From contig CAYMRB010000450.1 in NCBI GenBank assembly GCA_964392615.1, positions 1 to 8,108 of the forward strand: DNA of 8,108 nt, written 5' to 3'. Both the position numbers and the translations under genes were made by a program. The stretch is from CAYMRB01 sp964392615 (GTDB taxonomy: Bacteria; Planctomycetota; UBA8108). This document shows, one piece after another, positions 1 through 6,434 of this stretch. The notes beneath the pieces are model-generated. The model did not search any database. It saw only the letters and a list, made by a program, of their open reading frames with translations, and was not told the origin of the DNA. The first letter of the stretch is position 1. Every line of letters begins with the position of its first letter.

Positions 1-2
1 CG

Positions 3-161
3 AACGAGGCCGGTGACGAGATGACGATCCGCGAGCGCATTCGCGAGATCACCGTGGAGCGTCCGGGCGACGAGTACGAGATCACGAACGATACGTTCCG
101 GCGTCTGCGGATGCGGTGGATTATCACGTCCACCAAAGTCGCGTACCCGTCGGGACTGTAG
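3..161 (+). CDS. C-terminal end of an unrecognised protein (5' truncated)
   Basis: An open frame enters from the left edge and reads 52 codons to a TAG stop at 159-161; the other two forward frames stop within the first 25 bases. The visible tail is rich in charged residues (TIRERIREITVERPGDEYE), then becomes basic and more hydrophobic and ends in RMRWIITSTKVAYPSGL. There is no recognisable domain and no C-terminal membrane anchor, and the start lies outside the window. It ends 30 bases before the next gene on the same strand, so the two may share a transcript. An internal ATG at 21-23 could in principle start a tiny protein, but a truncated larger gene is simpler. I cannot name a function. 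Confidence 0.5.
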   Translation, partial: NEAGDEMTIRERIREITVERPGDEYEITNDTFRRLRMRWIITSTKVAYPSGL

Positions 162-191
162 GCGCCGTGCGCGGGTTCGTGACGGACGTAC

Positions 192-446
192 ATGGATCCT
201 CATCAGGCCTACTTCGACTCGCTGAGCTCAGAGGAGCAGCACCTCGTGGCATTGAAGAGGCTGCTCTACGAGGGCTCGTGGGACGAGATCGTGACCGATC
301 TGCGAGCCCGTAAGGAAGGAAGGCCTCATGTCTTCAAACTGGCGACCCGAATTGATGAAGACCTGAGGCGTATCGCGAAGCTCAAGGCTTACGAGGACGA
401 CAACGAGGTCGACTTGAGTGATTATCTGTCGTACGGCGAGGCTTGA
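192..446 (+). CDS. Small hypothetical protein, 84 residues
   Basis: The frame runs from ATG at 192 to TGA at 444-446 and gives 84 residues. The protein is strongly charged and looks wholly helical: an N-terminal segment (about residues 5-35, including SSEEQHLVALKRLLYEGSWDE), a basic middle (LRARKEGRPHVFKL), and a second acidic/basic helix (RIDEDLRRIAKLKAYEDDNE) ending in an acidic tail. There is no signal peptide, membrane segment or metal-binding motif, so a cytosolic protein is expected. No strong Shine-Dalgarno sequence precedes the ATG. The balanced composition and clean boundaries, between the upstream stop and the lipoprotein leader, support a real gene. I do not recognise the family and infer no function; it could be a small adaptor or regulator. 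Confidence 0.7.
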   Translation: MDPHQAYFDSLSSEEQHLVALKRLLYEGSWDEIVTDLRARKEGRPHVFKLATRIDEDLRRIAKLKAYEDDNEVDLSDYLSYGEA

Positions 447-493
447 GCCGAGCCGTCGACGCCTCTGAGTAAGATCTGAAGGAACGTCGGGAG

Positions 494-514
494 GGTCCCC
501 GAACGTGTGGGACC
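494..514. repeat. Perfect 6-bp inverted repeat before the lipoprotein gene
   Basis: GGTCCC at 494-499 is exactly complementary to GGGACC at 509-514, with a 9-base spacer. It lies 16 bases before the preferred ATG of the lipoprotein gene and would form a GC-rich hairpin in its leader, or a dyad on DNA. It lacks a following T-run, so it is not a typical intrinsic terminator. An operator or a leader structure affecting translation are the alternatives. The GTG at 507, a possible longer start for the same gene, lies across the loop and stem, which argues against that start. Confidence 0.4.
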
Positions 515-520
515 GGTAAA

Positions 521-525
521 GGGAG
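521..525 (+). promoter_or_regulatory. Ribosome binding site that decides the lipoprotein start
   Basis: GGGAG lies 5 bases before ATG 531 but only 2 bases before ATG 528, and it is downstream of GTG 507. The spacing therefore favours 531 as the start codon. Confidence 0.5.
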
Positions 526-530
526 AAATG

Positions 531-1853
531 ATGATCGCTTCGACGTGGATTCGACGCGCGGGCAGACGGACGGTGTCCGTGTTCATCACGGCAGCACTTT
601 TCTGCAGCCTCCTCGGCTGCTCCTCGACCGGCGGTAGTCCAGCGGGGGGCGACGCCGCGTCGCAGCCCGAGGTGAAGTCGTCCGCTTCGGTCGCACCGCG
701 CCTGTCGCGGGATCTCCTGACGCAGCATGGCTTCGAGGAGGTCTGGTACCTTCCGGATGTCAGGACGTCGGGTGCGCCCGTCGGGATTCAGAACGCGTTT
801 CTCCTCGAGGAAGGCCTGTTCATCGTCACGCTCGCGGGACGCGGTTCGGAAGGTGCGAGAGGCGGCAAGGCCCTGATCCGTTTCGACCGGCGCAACGGCG
901 AGGCGGTCTGGTACGAGGGGGTCGATCTGCCGCTGACCTCGGCGCCGGCGGCCTATATCTATCCGGACGGTGTCGACGAGGATGACGAGCTGTTCTTCCT
1001 GCAGGGAGACACGGTCGTCGCGCTCGACCTCGCAAGCGGCAATCGCATGTGGTCGCGCAAGTTGAAGATTCCCGTCGCCACGGGCGTGTGCGCGAATCAG
1101 GACGCGGTCTTCTTGGGCGCTGCCAATAGCCGTGCGTTCGCGGTCCGCAAGAAGGAGAAGGTGGACCTGTGGACGTACTTCGCGCGAGACGAGATCGAGG
1201 CCACGCCGATCATGTCCGGCGAGAGGGTCATCGTCGCGTCGCATGACGGCTTCGTCCGCGGTCTCGTGCCGTCCATCGGCTGGGACAACGGGCGCGCCTG
1301 GGAGTTCGAGACGAACGCCGCTGTGCGGGCCCCGTTGGTGAGCTTCGACCGCCATATCTACGTCGGGTCGGAGGACTACAAGCTCTACTGTCTGCGCCAG
1401 GACGGCACCGTGCATTGGAGCTTCCAGGCGGAAGCCCCCGTCGTCGATCCGCCGGTCCTGTACCACTACCGACCGAATCGAGAGTTCTGCTTCTGCATCG
1501 CCGATCGCGACCTTCTGGGGCGTTCGCCTCGCACGCTTTTCGCGGTGCCGCTGCCGAAGGGCGATTCGGCCGCGGGCGTCGACGAAGCGTGGAGCGTGCC
1601 GGGCGTTCGCAAGGTCATCAGCATCGGCCACAAGCACCTCTACGTGCTCATGGAGCCGACGAGCGCCAACGATCGGGTCCTCGCCGCGATCGACATCGAG
1701 ACCGGCAAGGAGAGCTTCCGACTCGATCTCGGCGGCTTCAACTTCGTGCCGGCGAACTCGGCGGACTTCGGGCGTAACAAGCACGAGCGCAGCGCGATCT
1801 ACCTGATCAGCGAGTCCGGCGCGATGCAGGTCATCCGCGAGAAGATGAAGTAA
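531..1853 (+). CDS. Lipoprotein with PQQ-like beta-propeller (BamB-like fold)
   Basis: From ATG 531 the product is 440 residues. It opens with a basic n-region (WIRRAGRRT), a hydrophobic stretch (VFITAALFCSLLG) and a lipobox LLGC with Cys30; Ser follows the Cys, which in E. coli terms means outer-membrane sorting. A low-complexity linker of about 30 residues follows. The rest repeats the PQQ-propeller pattern, a strand, then a D/N-G turn, then W: IRFDRRNGEAVWY (about 117-129), VVALDLASGNRMWSRKL (162-178), LYCLRQDGTVHWSF (285-298) and AAIDIETGKESF (385-396). These blades fit the PQQ_2/BamB-like fold rather than a true quinoprotein dehydrogenase; I see no cofactor or metal site. The likely role is a protein-binding scaffold on the periplasmic side of a membrane. 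A BamB-like part in outer-membrane assembly is possible but not shown. The frame also extends back to GTG 507, but the ribosome site and signal peptide favour 531. Confidence 0.82.
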   Translation: MIASTWIRRAGRRTVSVFITAALFCSLLGCSSTGGSPAGGDAASQPEVKSSASVAPRLSRDLLTQHGFEEVWYLPDVRTSGAPVGIQNAFLLEEGLFIVTLAGRGSEGARGGKALIRFDRRNGEAVWYEGVDLPLTSAPAAYIYPDGVDEDDELFFLQGDTVVALDLASGNRMWSRKLKIPVATGVCANQDAVFLGAANSRAFAVRKKEKVDLWTYFARDEIEATPIMSGERVIVASHDGFVRGLVPSIGWDNGRAWEFETNAAVRAPLVSFDRHIYVGSEDYKLYCLRQDGTVHWSFQAEAPVVDPPVLYHYRPNREFCFCIADRDLLGRSPRTLFAVPLPKGDSAAGVDEAWSVPGVRKVISIGHKHLYVLMEPTSANDRVLAAIDIETGKESFRLDLGGFNFVPANSADFGRNKHERSAIYLISESGAMQVIREKMK

Positions 1854-1877
1854 GGACCCGCCGGTCCGATCGGCTGC

Positions 1878-1886
1878 TGGTAGACT
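1878..1886 (+). promoter_or_regulatory. Possible extended -10 promoter element before tilS
   Basis: TGGTAGACT contains a TGn extension directly before TAGACT, which matches 4 of 6 bases of the TATAAT consensus. No -35 box is seen at the usual distance. It lies in the 114-base gap between the lipoprotein stop and tilS, about 80 bases before the tilS start. It could give the tilS-GNAT-GNAT group its own promoter, but a chance match is a real possibility. Confidence 0.25.
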
Positions 1887-1953
1887 GGTCGCCTGATTCG
1901 TCGGTCCCGGAGCCGCGCCGTCGTCGCGATGCGCGCGGTCACCCGGTAGACCC

Positions 1954-1958
1954 AGAGG
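1954..1958 (+). promoter_or_regulatory. Ribosome binding site supporting the TTG start of tilS
   Basis: AGAGG lies 9 bases before TTG 1968. No ATG or GTG gives an equally complete N-terminus before the PP-loop, so this site supports the rare start codon. Confidence 0.45.
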
Positions 1959-1967
1959 TCTCGCGAC

Positions 1968-3455
1968 TTGGATACCGCCGCCGAAAGCCTGCGCCGATTC
2001 CGTGCCGCATTGGACGCGCACGATCTTCTCCGTGGCGTTCGCAGACTGGTCGTCGGCTGCTCCGGCGGAGCGGACTCGACGGCGTTGCTGCGGCTCTTCG
2101 CGGCCACGTGTGACGCGCTGGGCGGCGCCGCGCCGGAGGTGTTCGTCGGTCACGTCCACCACGGGATCCGCGGCGCCGATGCCGACGCGGATGAGCAGTT
2201 CGTCGCCGCGTTGGCGGCGCAGCTCGGCTGCCGCTTTCTCGTCGAGCGTGCGTCCGTGCCGGCCATCGCGGAGGCGCGTGGGCTGTCGATCGAGTCCGCC
2301 GCACGCGAGGTGCGCTACGATGCATTCCGACATTGGGCGCGTGAGCACGAGCTCGACGCGGTCGCGCTCGGTCATCATCGCGACGACGCTTACGAGACGC
2401 TCGTGCTGCGCATCTGCCGCGGTACGGGCGTGTCGGGGCTCGCAGGCATTCCGGCGACGCGTGAGCTCGGCGGCTGCGATCGACCCGTGCGAGTGATTCG
2501 CCCGCTCCTCGCGTTCTCGCGTCAGGAGCTGCGCGACGGGCTGCGGGCGCTCGGCCAGTCGCACCGGCACGACGCGAGCAACGACGCGCTCGACGCGGCG
2601 AGAAACCGCGTGCGACACGAGGTGCTGCCGCTTCTCGAGTCGCGCGTGCATCCCGGTGTCCGCGCGTCGCTCGAGCGATTGGCACGGCAGGCGGACGACT
2701 TGCGGCGCGATCTGGACGAGCTCGGAAAGCGCGCTCTGCGGGCTGCGCGTCGCGAATCGCCGCCGAACGTCGAGTGCGGTGGGGTCGTCGAGCTCGACGT
2801 CGACGCGCTCCGCGAGTGGCCGCCGAGCGTGCGCCGAGAGGTCGCGCGACTGGCGGCGGACGAGCTGCGCGCCGGAGCGGCGCCGCTGTCCGCCCGGACG
2901 TTCGACGCGCTCGACGCGCTCGTCACGGAATCCTCGGACAGCGACGCGCCGTCGGTCGAGCTGGCGGGAGGCCTGCGCGTCGAGAGGCGCTACGGAGCGC
3001 TGCGGTTCGTCGAGGCCGGCCCGGCGTCGCTCGTCGTGCCGGCGCCGATCGAGCTGCCGATCGACGGGAGCGAGGTCCGCTGGGGCGATTGGGCCCTGAC
3101 GGCGACGCGCGGGCGATACACGGGCGGGGATCGCGGCGCGCTGGAAGAGTGGATCGACGCGACGCGAGTCGGCGGCGGATCTCTGCAGGTTCGCGCACGG
3201 CGTCACGGCGACACGTTCCATCCGCTCGGCGCGCCGGGGCACAAGAAGCTCAAGGAGTTCTACCGCGAGCAGCGGGTCGCGCCCGAGGCGCGCGCGGGGA
3301 TTCCGCTCGTCACGTGCGGCGACGAGATCGTCTGGGTGGTCGGGCAACGGTTGGCGCACGCGTTTCGTCTGCGCATCGAAGGCGGGAGCGCGATCGACGC
3401 CGTGCGGCTGCGGGCACGCACATGCGGCTCGCGCGACGCGGGAGATTGCGTATGA
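1968..3455 (+). CDS. tilS: tRNA(Ile)-lysidine synthetase
   Basis: TilS is a cytosolic ATP-dependent enzyme that joins lysine to C34 of the CAU-anticodon tRNA-Ile. This makes lysidine and changes both decoding (AUG to AUA) and charging (Met to Ile); it is essential in most bacteria. The 495-residue protein has the family landmarks in order: PP-loop SGGADS (residues 32-37) for ATP binding, VHHGIRG (63-69), GHHRDDAYET (135-144), RGTGVSGLAGI (151-161), VIRPLL (176-181), HDASN (201-205) and RNRVRHEVLPLL (212-223). A diverged middle domain follows, then the C-terminal substrate-binding domain (about 405-468) with RRHGDTFHPLGAPGHKKLKE and WVVGQRLAHAFRL. The length is slightly above the usual 430-470. 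The start is a TTG preceded by AGAGG. The stop overlaps the next gene by 4 bases (ATGA), implying coupled translation with the GNAT gene. No key residue is missing. Confidence 0.95.
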   Translation: MDTAAESLRRFRAALDAHDLLRGVRRLVVGCSGGADSTALLRLFAATCDALGGAAPEVFVGHVHHGIRGADADADEQFVAALAAQLGCRFLVERASVPAIAEARGLSIESAAREVRYDAFRHWAREHELDAVALGHHRDDAYETLVLRICRGTGVSGLAGIPATRELGGCDRPVRVIRPLLAFSRQELRDGLRALGQSHRHDASNDALDAARNRVRHEVLPLLESRVHPGVRASLERLARQADDLRRDLDELGKRALRAARRESPPNVECGGVVELDVDALREWPPSVRREVARLAADELRAGAAPLSARTFDALDALVTESSDSDAPSVELAGGLRVERRYGALRFVEAGPASLVVPAPIELPIDGSEVRWGDWALTATRGRYTGGDRGALEEWIDATRVGGGSLQVRARRHGDTFHPLGAPGHKKLKEFYREQRVAPEARAGIPLVTCGDEIVWVVGQRLAHAFRLRIEGGSAIDAVRLRARTCGSRDAGDCV

Positions 3456-4021
3456 AGGAGTTTCCGAGGCTGGAGACGGAGAGGCTCATCCTGCGAGAGC
3501 TCACGTCATCCGACGCACCGACCCTCCAGCGCGTGGCCGGCGATCGGGCCATCGCGGACACGACTCTCAACATTCCGCATCCGTACGAGGACGGCATGGC
3601 GGAGGAGTGGATCGCGCGCGTCCATGATCAGTTCGATCAGGGCGAGAGCCTGACGTTCGCGATCGTGCTAAAGGGGGAAGCGGAGCCGATCGGGGCGATC
3701 GGTCTGTCGTCGATATCGCGAGACCACTCACGGGCGGAGTTCGGCTATTGGGTGGGCCGTCCTCATTGGAACAACGGGTACTGCACGGAGGCCGGGGAAG
3801 CCGTTCTCTCGCACGCGTTCAGCGATCTGGGCCTGAATCGGATCTACGCGTCCCACTTCGCGCGAAATGCCTCATCGGGTCGCGTCATGCAGAAGCTCGG
3901 GATGCGGCACGAGGGCCGGCAGGAGCAGCACGTGCGCAAGTGGGGTGTCTTCGAGGACATCGAGCTCTATGGCTTGCTGGCGCGCGAGTGGGCGGGGCGG
4001 CCCGACAGAACAGCGCGATGA
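3452..4021 (+). CDS. GNAT N-acetyltransferase, RimJ/RimL-like (first of two)
   Basis: This 189-residue protein belongs to the acetyl-CoA-dependent GNAT superfamily, Acetyltransf_3 (RimJ/RimL/YdaF) type. Visible marks are the N-terminal LETERLILRELTSSDAPTL (7-25), the central strand FAIVLKGEAEPIGAIGL (69-85), the strand AEFGYWVG (95-102), the acetyl-CoA-binding turn HWNNGYCTEA (105-114; family form W-G-x-G-Y-A-T-E-A, here with Asn and Cys replacing Gly and Ala), LNRIYASHFARNASSGRVM (128-146) and KLGMRHEG (148-155). Family members acetylate N-termini of ribosomal proteins, amino acids or drugs; the substrate here cannot be read from sequence. The ATG at 3452 overlaps the tilS stop as ATGA and has GGAG at 3441-3444, 7 bases before it. 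The coupling suggests expression in fixed ratio with TilS. Confidence 0.87.
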   Translation: MKEFPRLETERLILRELTSSDAPTLQRVAGDRAIADTTLNIPHPYEDGMAEEWIARVHDQFDQGESLTFAIVLKGEAEPIGAIGLSSISRDHSRAEFGYWVGRPHWNNGYCTEAGEAVLSHAFSDLGLNRIYASHFARNASSGRVMQKLGMRHEGRQEQHVRKWGVFEDIELYGLLAREWAGRPDRTAR

Positions 4022-4530
4022 GGCGTTACAGAACCGGGCCTGAAACCGAACGGCTCGAGCATCGTGCGCTCACGGTGGACGACGCCGAAGCCTTCTTCGC
4101 GCTCAACAGCGATCCGGACGTGATGCGATTCACGGGCGAGCCGTTGCTCCCATCGCTGGACGCGGCCAGAGAAGCCATCGCGAGCTACCCCGACTTCGAC
4201 TCCGTCGGGTATGGACGCTGGGGGTGTGTGCTCAAGGAGACGCAGGCCATCATCGGATTCTGCGGCCTGAAGTATCTCCCCGACCTGGACGCGGTCGATG
4301 TCGGCTACCGTTTCCTGCCGCCGTACTGGGGGCGTGGTCTCGCGACGGAGGCGTGCATCGCGAGTCTGGACTTCGGTTTCGACACCCTGCGTCTCGACGA
4401 GATCATCGGCCTGGTGCTTCCCGGCAATGGCGCCTCGATTCGCGTGCTCGAGAAGGCGGGCATGCGATCGGATGGCGAATCCGTCTGCCACGGCATGACG
4501 GTCTTGCGCTATGTCAAAGCGCGAGGCTGA
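4018..4530 (+). CDS. GNAT N-acetyltransferase, RimJ/RimL-like (second of two)
   Basis: This second acetyl-CoA-dependent GNAT protein has 170 residues. It shares the opening ETERL..R.LT..DA with its neighbour and carries the standard motif A turn YWGRGLATEA (103-112), preceded by AVDVGYRFLPP (92-102). It has the terminal family marks RLDEIIGLVLPGNGASIRV (125-143) and LEKAGMRSDGES (144-155). The two neighbours are clearly diverged, so they are old paralogues or two independent GNATs, not a recent duplication. The start ATG 4018 overlaps the previous stop as ATGA, and no clear Shine-Dalgarno sequence is seen, so translation probably relies on the upstream ribosome. The substrate is unknown; a ribosomal protein, tRNA-linked or small-molecule amine are all open. 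A convergent gene ends 6 bases downstream. Confidence 0.87.
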   Translation: MRRYRTGPETERLEHRALTVDDAEAFFALNSDPDVMRFTGEPLLPSLDAAREAIASYPDFDSVGYGRWGCVLKETQAIIGFCGLKYLPDLDAVDVGYRFLPPYWGRGLATEACIASLDFGFDTLRLDEIIGLVLPGNGASIRVLEKAGMRSDGESVCHGMTVLRYVKARG

Positions 4531-4536
4531 CGCAAT

Positions 4537-6312
4537 CTACCGGATTGACGCCCGCCACCGGTTCTCGAGCGCCAGCACGCTCGCCAGCCGGTAGTGCTCC
4601 GCCAGTGCGTCCTTCAGCGAGGACCGGCCCGTCGACACGTCGCGCAAGAACTCGACGAAGTGCTCGACTCCCCGGCGTCGGACGAGCCAGCTGACGAGCG
4701 AGTAGCTCTGCGCGTAGAACAGCTCGACGTCACCGTCCGGGTAGCTATCGAGGCCGGTGAGTCGCGCTACGGGGATCAGGCCCCTGCGCTCCTTCTCGAT
4801 CTTCAGAAGGCGGTCGTACCGCACGTGCATGTAGAGCGGCTCGCACCAGACCGCGAACCCCTCCGTCGCCCACAGCGGAACGTTCTTCGGGTAGTTCATG
4901 CGGTGGACCAACAGGGCGTGCGCGATCTCGTGCATGAGGATGCCGTCGGACCACCGCGGCTGGTCCTGGTACGTGTAGATCGCGTGCTTGCTGAACGCCC
5001 CGCGCCGCAACTTCAGTCGATGCGCGGCTCCGGACCACGCGCCGACGTTCACGTTGTCGAGGTACTCCTCTTTCGTCGCGTAGATGTGGATGAGGCACGC
5101 GTTTCGCCAGTGCGTCTGACATCCGAGCTGGCGAAAGATCTTCGCGTAGGACTGCTCCGCCACATACGCGACCTCGCGCGCGAGCCGCTCGTTGCGATGG
5201 AGCACGAGGAAGTGGGGCGTCGCCAGCTGGCGGTAGCCTCCCGGCAGGACCTCGCGGGTCGCAGCGTCACCGAGGACGAGGATGCTCGAATCCTCCTCGA
5301 GTACGACCGTCTCGGCGCGCCGTCGCAACTCGGCGATCGCGTCCTCGGGTCGTGAGGGACGGGGAACGCCGGCGATCGACGCGTACAGCTCGACGGCGTC
5401 TTCCGTTCCGCCTCGCGCGTCGATCGACATCGCGAGGTAGTACGTCAGCGGCGCGGATGACGGCGCGATCTCGAGCCCGGATCGAGCCAGCTTCTCGATC
5501 TTCTCCCACGCGCCGTCCTCGATGAGCGGCGCGATCGCGCGGATTCTGCACTTCGTGTAGTGCTTCCGGACCCGCTCGACCCGCGTCGGCGCGACGGAGA
5601 TCGCATCGTCGAACCGGGCCGCGGCCTCGTCCCACTCATTCTCGCGCATCAGGCGGCGCGCCTCGTCGACGAGCGAGTCGCCGAGAATCGGAGCCACCAC
5701 GCGGCGACGGTCCGGAAAACGGTCGTAGATGTTCTGAAGCCGCCAGATGCCGGTCGTCAGATCGCCGCCGTCGAGCTCCCGTCGTGCGAGCTTCTCCTCC
5801 TCCAGCACCTCGGATTGCTCTTGGCGTATCGCCTCGATCGCCTCGCGGGCGTTCGGGTCGTCGGGGTTCGAGCGGAGGATCTGACGGTAGTGGCGCACCG
5901 ATTCGTCGTACCGGCGGATCTCGTGCAGGTGAGCGGCGTAGCCGAGCTTCGCGGTGCGCAGGCGGCGGTGTGCCGGCTCGCAGTCGGGATCCTCGGCCAG
6001 GGCCTTGCCGAACGTCTCGAGGGCGGTCTGCCAGTCGCGGCGTGCGAGCTGCTTGTCGCCCTCCTCGAGCAGATACGTTCCACGGCTCTGGCGACGGACC
6101 TCCACGACGTCCTTGCGGCGCAGCTGGAGGAGGCCGCCGGGAAAGCGCAGGACGATGCGGTCGTCCTCCTCCCGGATGATCTCGCCCTGGATCTCGTTGC
6201 CGTTGCGCAGCACGACGACGTCGGCGTCGACGGTGGCGGAGGACCCGAGGAATACGGCGATCGCGAGCGCGGCGGCCCGGAAGCGCGGAGGATGGTGGCG
6301 GATCGATGTCAT
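4537..6312 (-). CDS. Secreted TPR protein with Peptidase_MA-type zinc metalloprotease domain
   Basis: From ATG 6312 the product is 591 residues. Residues 1-30 form a Sec signal peptide (RFRAAALAIAVFLG core, likely cut after VDA30). A small beta-rich domain follows (31-73, VVVLRNGNEIQGEIIREED), resembling SH3/Sm-like modules of planctomycete secreted proteins. TPR-like helices come next (about 80-165 and 184-314; YLLEEGDKQLARRDWQTALE is a clear repeat). The C-terminal domain (about 360-580) carries HEIAH (461-465) with zinc ligands His461 and His465 and catalytic Glu462, then ATEGFAVW with Glu484 as likely third ligand, 19 residues after His465. This matches gluzincins of the Peptidase_MA_2 kind. 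It is probably an active zinc protease outside the cytoplasm; the substrate is unknown. An alternative ATG at 6375 adds 21 residues and has AAGGG before it, whereas 6312 lacks a clear ribosome site. I prefer 6312 because it gives a normal signal peptide. Confidence 0.82.
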   Translation of the reverse strand: MTSIRHHPPRFRAAALAIAVFLGSSATVDADVVVLRNGNEIQGEIIREEDDRIVLRFPGGLLQLRRKDVVEVRRQSRGTYLLEEGDKQLARRDWQTALETFGKALAEDPDCEPAHRRLRTAKLGYAAHLHEIRRYDESVRHYRQILRSNPDDPNAREAIEAIRQEQSEVLEEEKLARRELDGGDLTTGIWRLQNIYDRFPDRRRVVAPILGDSLVDEARRLMRENEWDEAAARFDDAISVAPTRVERVRKHYTKCRIRAIAPLIEDGAWEKIEKLARSGLEIAPSSAPLTYYLAMSIDARGGTEDAVELYASIAGVPRPSRPEDAIAELRRRAETVVLEEDSSILVLGDAATREVLPGGYRQLATPHFLVLHRNERLAREVAYVAEQSYAKIFRQLGCQTHWRNACLIHIYATKEEYLDNVNVGAWSGAAHRLKLRRGAFSKHAIYTYQDQPRWSDGILMHEIAHALLVHRMNYPKNVPLWATEGFAVWCEPLYMHVRYDRLLKIEKERRGLIPVARLTGLDSYPDGDVELFYAQSYSLVSWLVRRRGVEHFVEFLRDVSTGRSSLKDALAEHYRLASVLALENRWRASIR

Positions 6313-6380
6313 CGCTGAGAGTTCAGATCGGCAACGTGCAATGCGGAGGGAAACGCGGCAGCTCCTGTTCGACATCTTCG

Positions 6381-6385
6381 CCCTT
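6381..6385 (-). promoter_or_regulatory. AAGGG ribosome-site-like sequence before an alternative peptidase start
   Basis: On the minus strand AAGGG lies 5 bases before the ATG at 6375-6373. It is the only ribosome-site-like sequence near either candidate start of the peptidase gene, so it keeps the longer 612-residue form possible. Confidence 0.25.
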
Positions 6386-6398
6386 ATCGGCGCCGGAC

Positions 6399-6428
6399 TT
6401 GACGAAGTGCGCGCCCGGTCGCAAGAAT
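6399..6428 (+). promoter_or_regulatory. Candidate sigma-70-like promoter for purB, possibly leaderless
   Basis: TTGACG at 6399-6404 matches 5 of 6 bases of the -35 consensus. After an 18-base spacer comes AAGAAT at 6423-6428 (4 of 6 for -10). Transcription would be expected to begin about 7 bases past the -10, at or next to the A of the purB ATG at 6435. No Shine-Dalgarno sequence lies before that ATG, which agrees with a leaderless message. The match is suggestive only. Confidence 0.35.
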
Positions 6429-6434
6429 GCGGCC

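Noticed and set aside
507..530. GTG 507 or ATG 528 as the start of the lipoprotein
   Set aside because: GTG 507 falls in the inverted repeat and lacks a ribosome site, and 528 is only 2 bases from GGGAG. ATG 531 has a 5-base spacing and a normal signal peptide.
1854..1867. Hairpin GGACC-CGCC-GGTCC directly after the lipoprotein stop as an intrinsic terminator
   Set aside because: The stem has only 5 pairs and no T-run follows, so it does not meet the usual form. It is kept only as a comment on the related upstream dyad.
2583..2932. Repeated GACGCGCTCGACGCG-like words in tilS
   Set aside because: They arise from Asp-Ala-Leu-Asp-Ala codons in GC-rich sequence, at irregular spacing; not a structured repeat.
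228..3359. A minus-strand open frame of 1043 codons running opposite to three forward genes
   Set aside because: Its translation is dominated by Arg, Ala, Asp and Pro with no domain pattern, and it lies antisense to well-supported genes including tilS. Long stop-free antisense frames are expected opposite GC-rich codons.
4594..5355. A forward open frame of 253 codons opposite the peptidase gene
   Set aside because: It is the antisense shadow of the metalloprotease domain, with skewed composition and no recognisable motif.
6306..6434. N-terminal extension of the purB frame by 43 codons
   Set aside because: The added segment has no similarity to adenylosuccinate lyases and overlaps the start of the divergent peptidase gene; family similarity begins just after ATG 6435.
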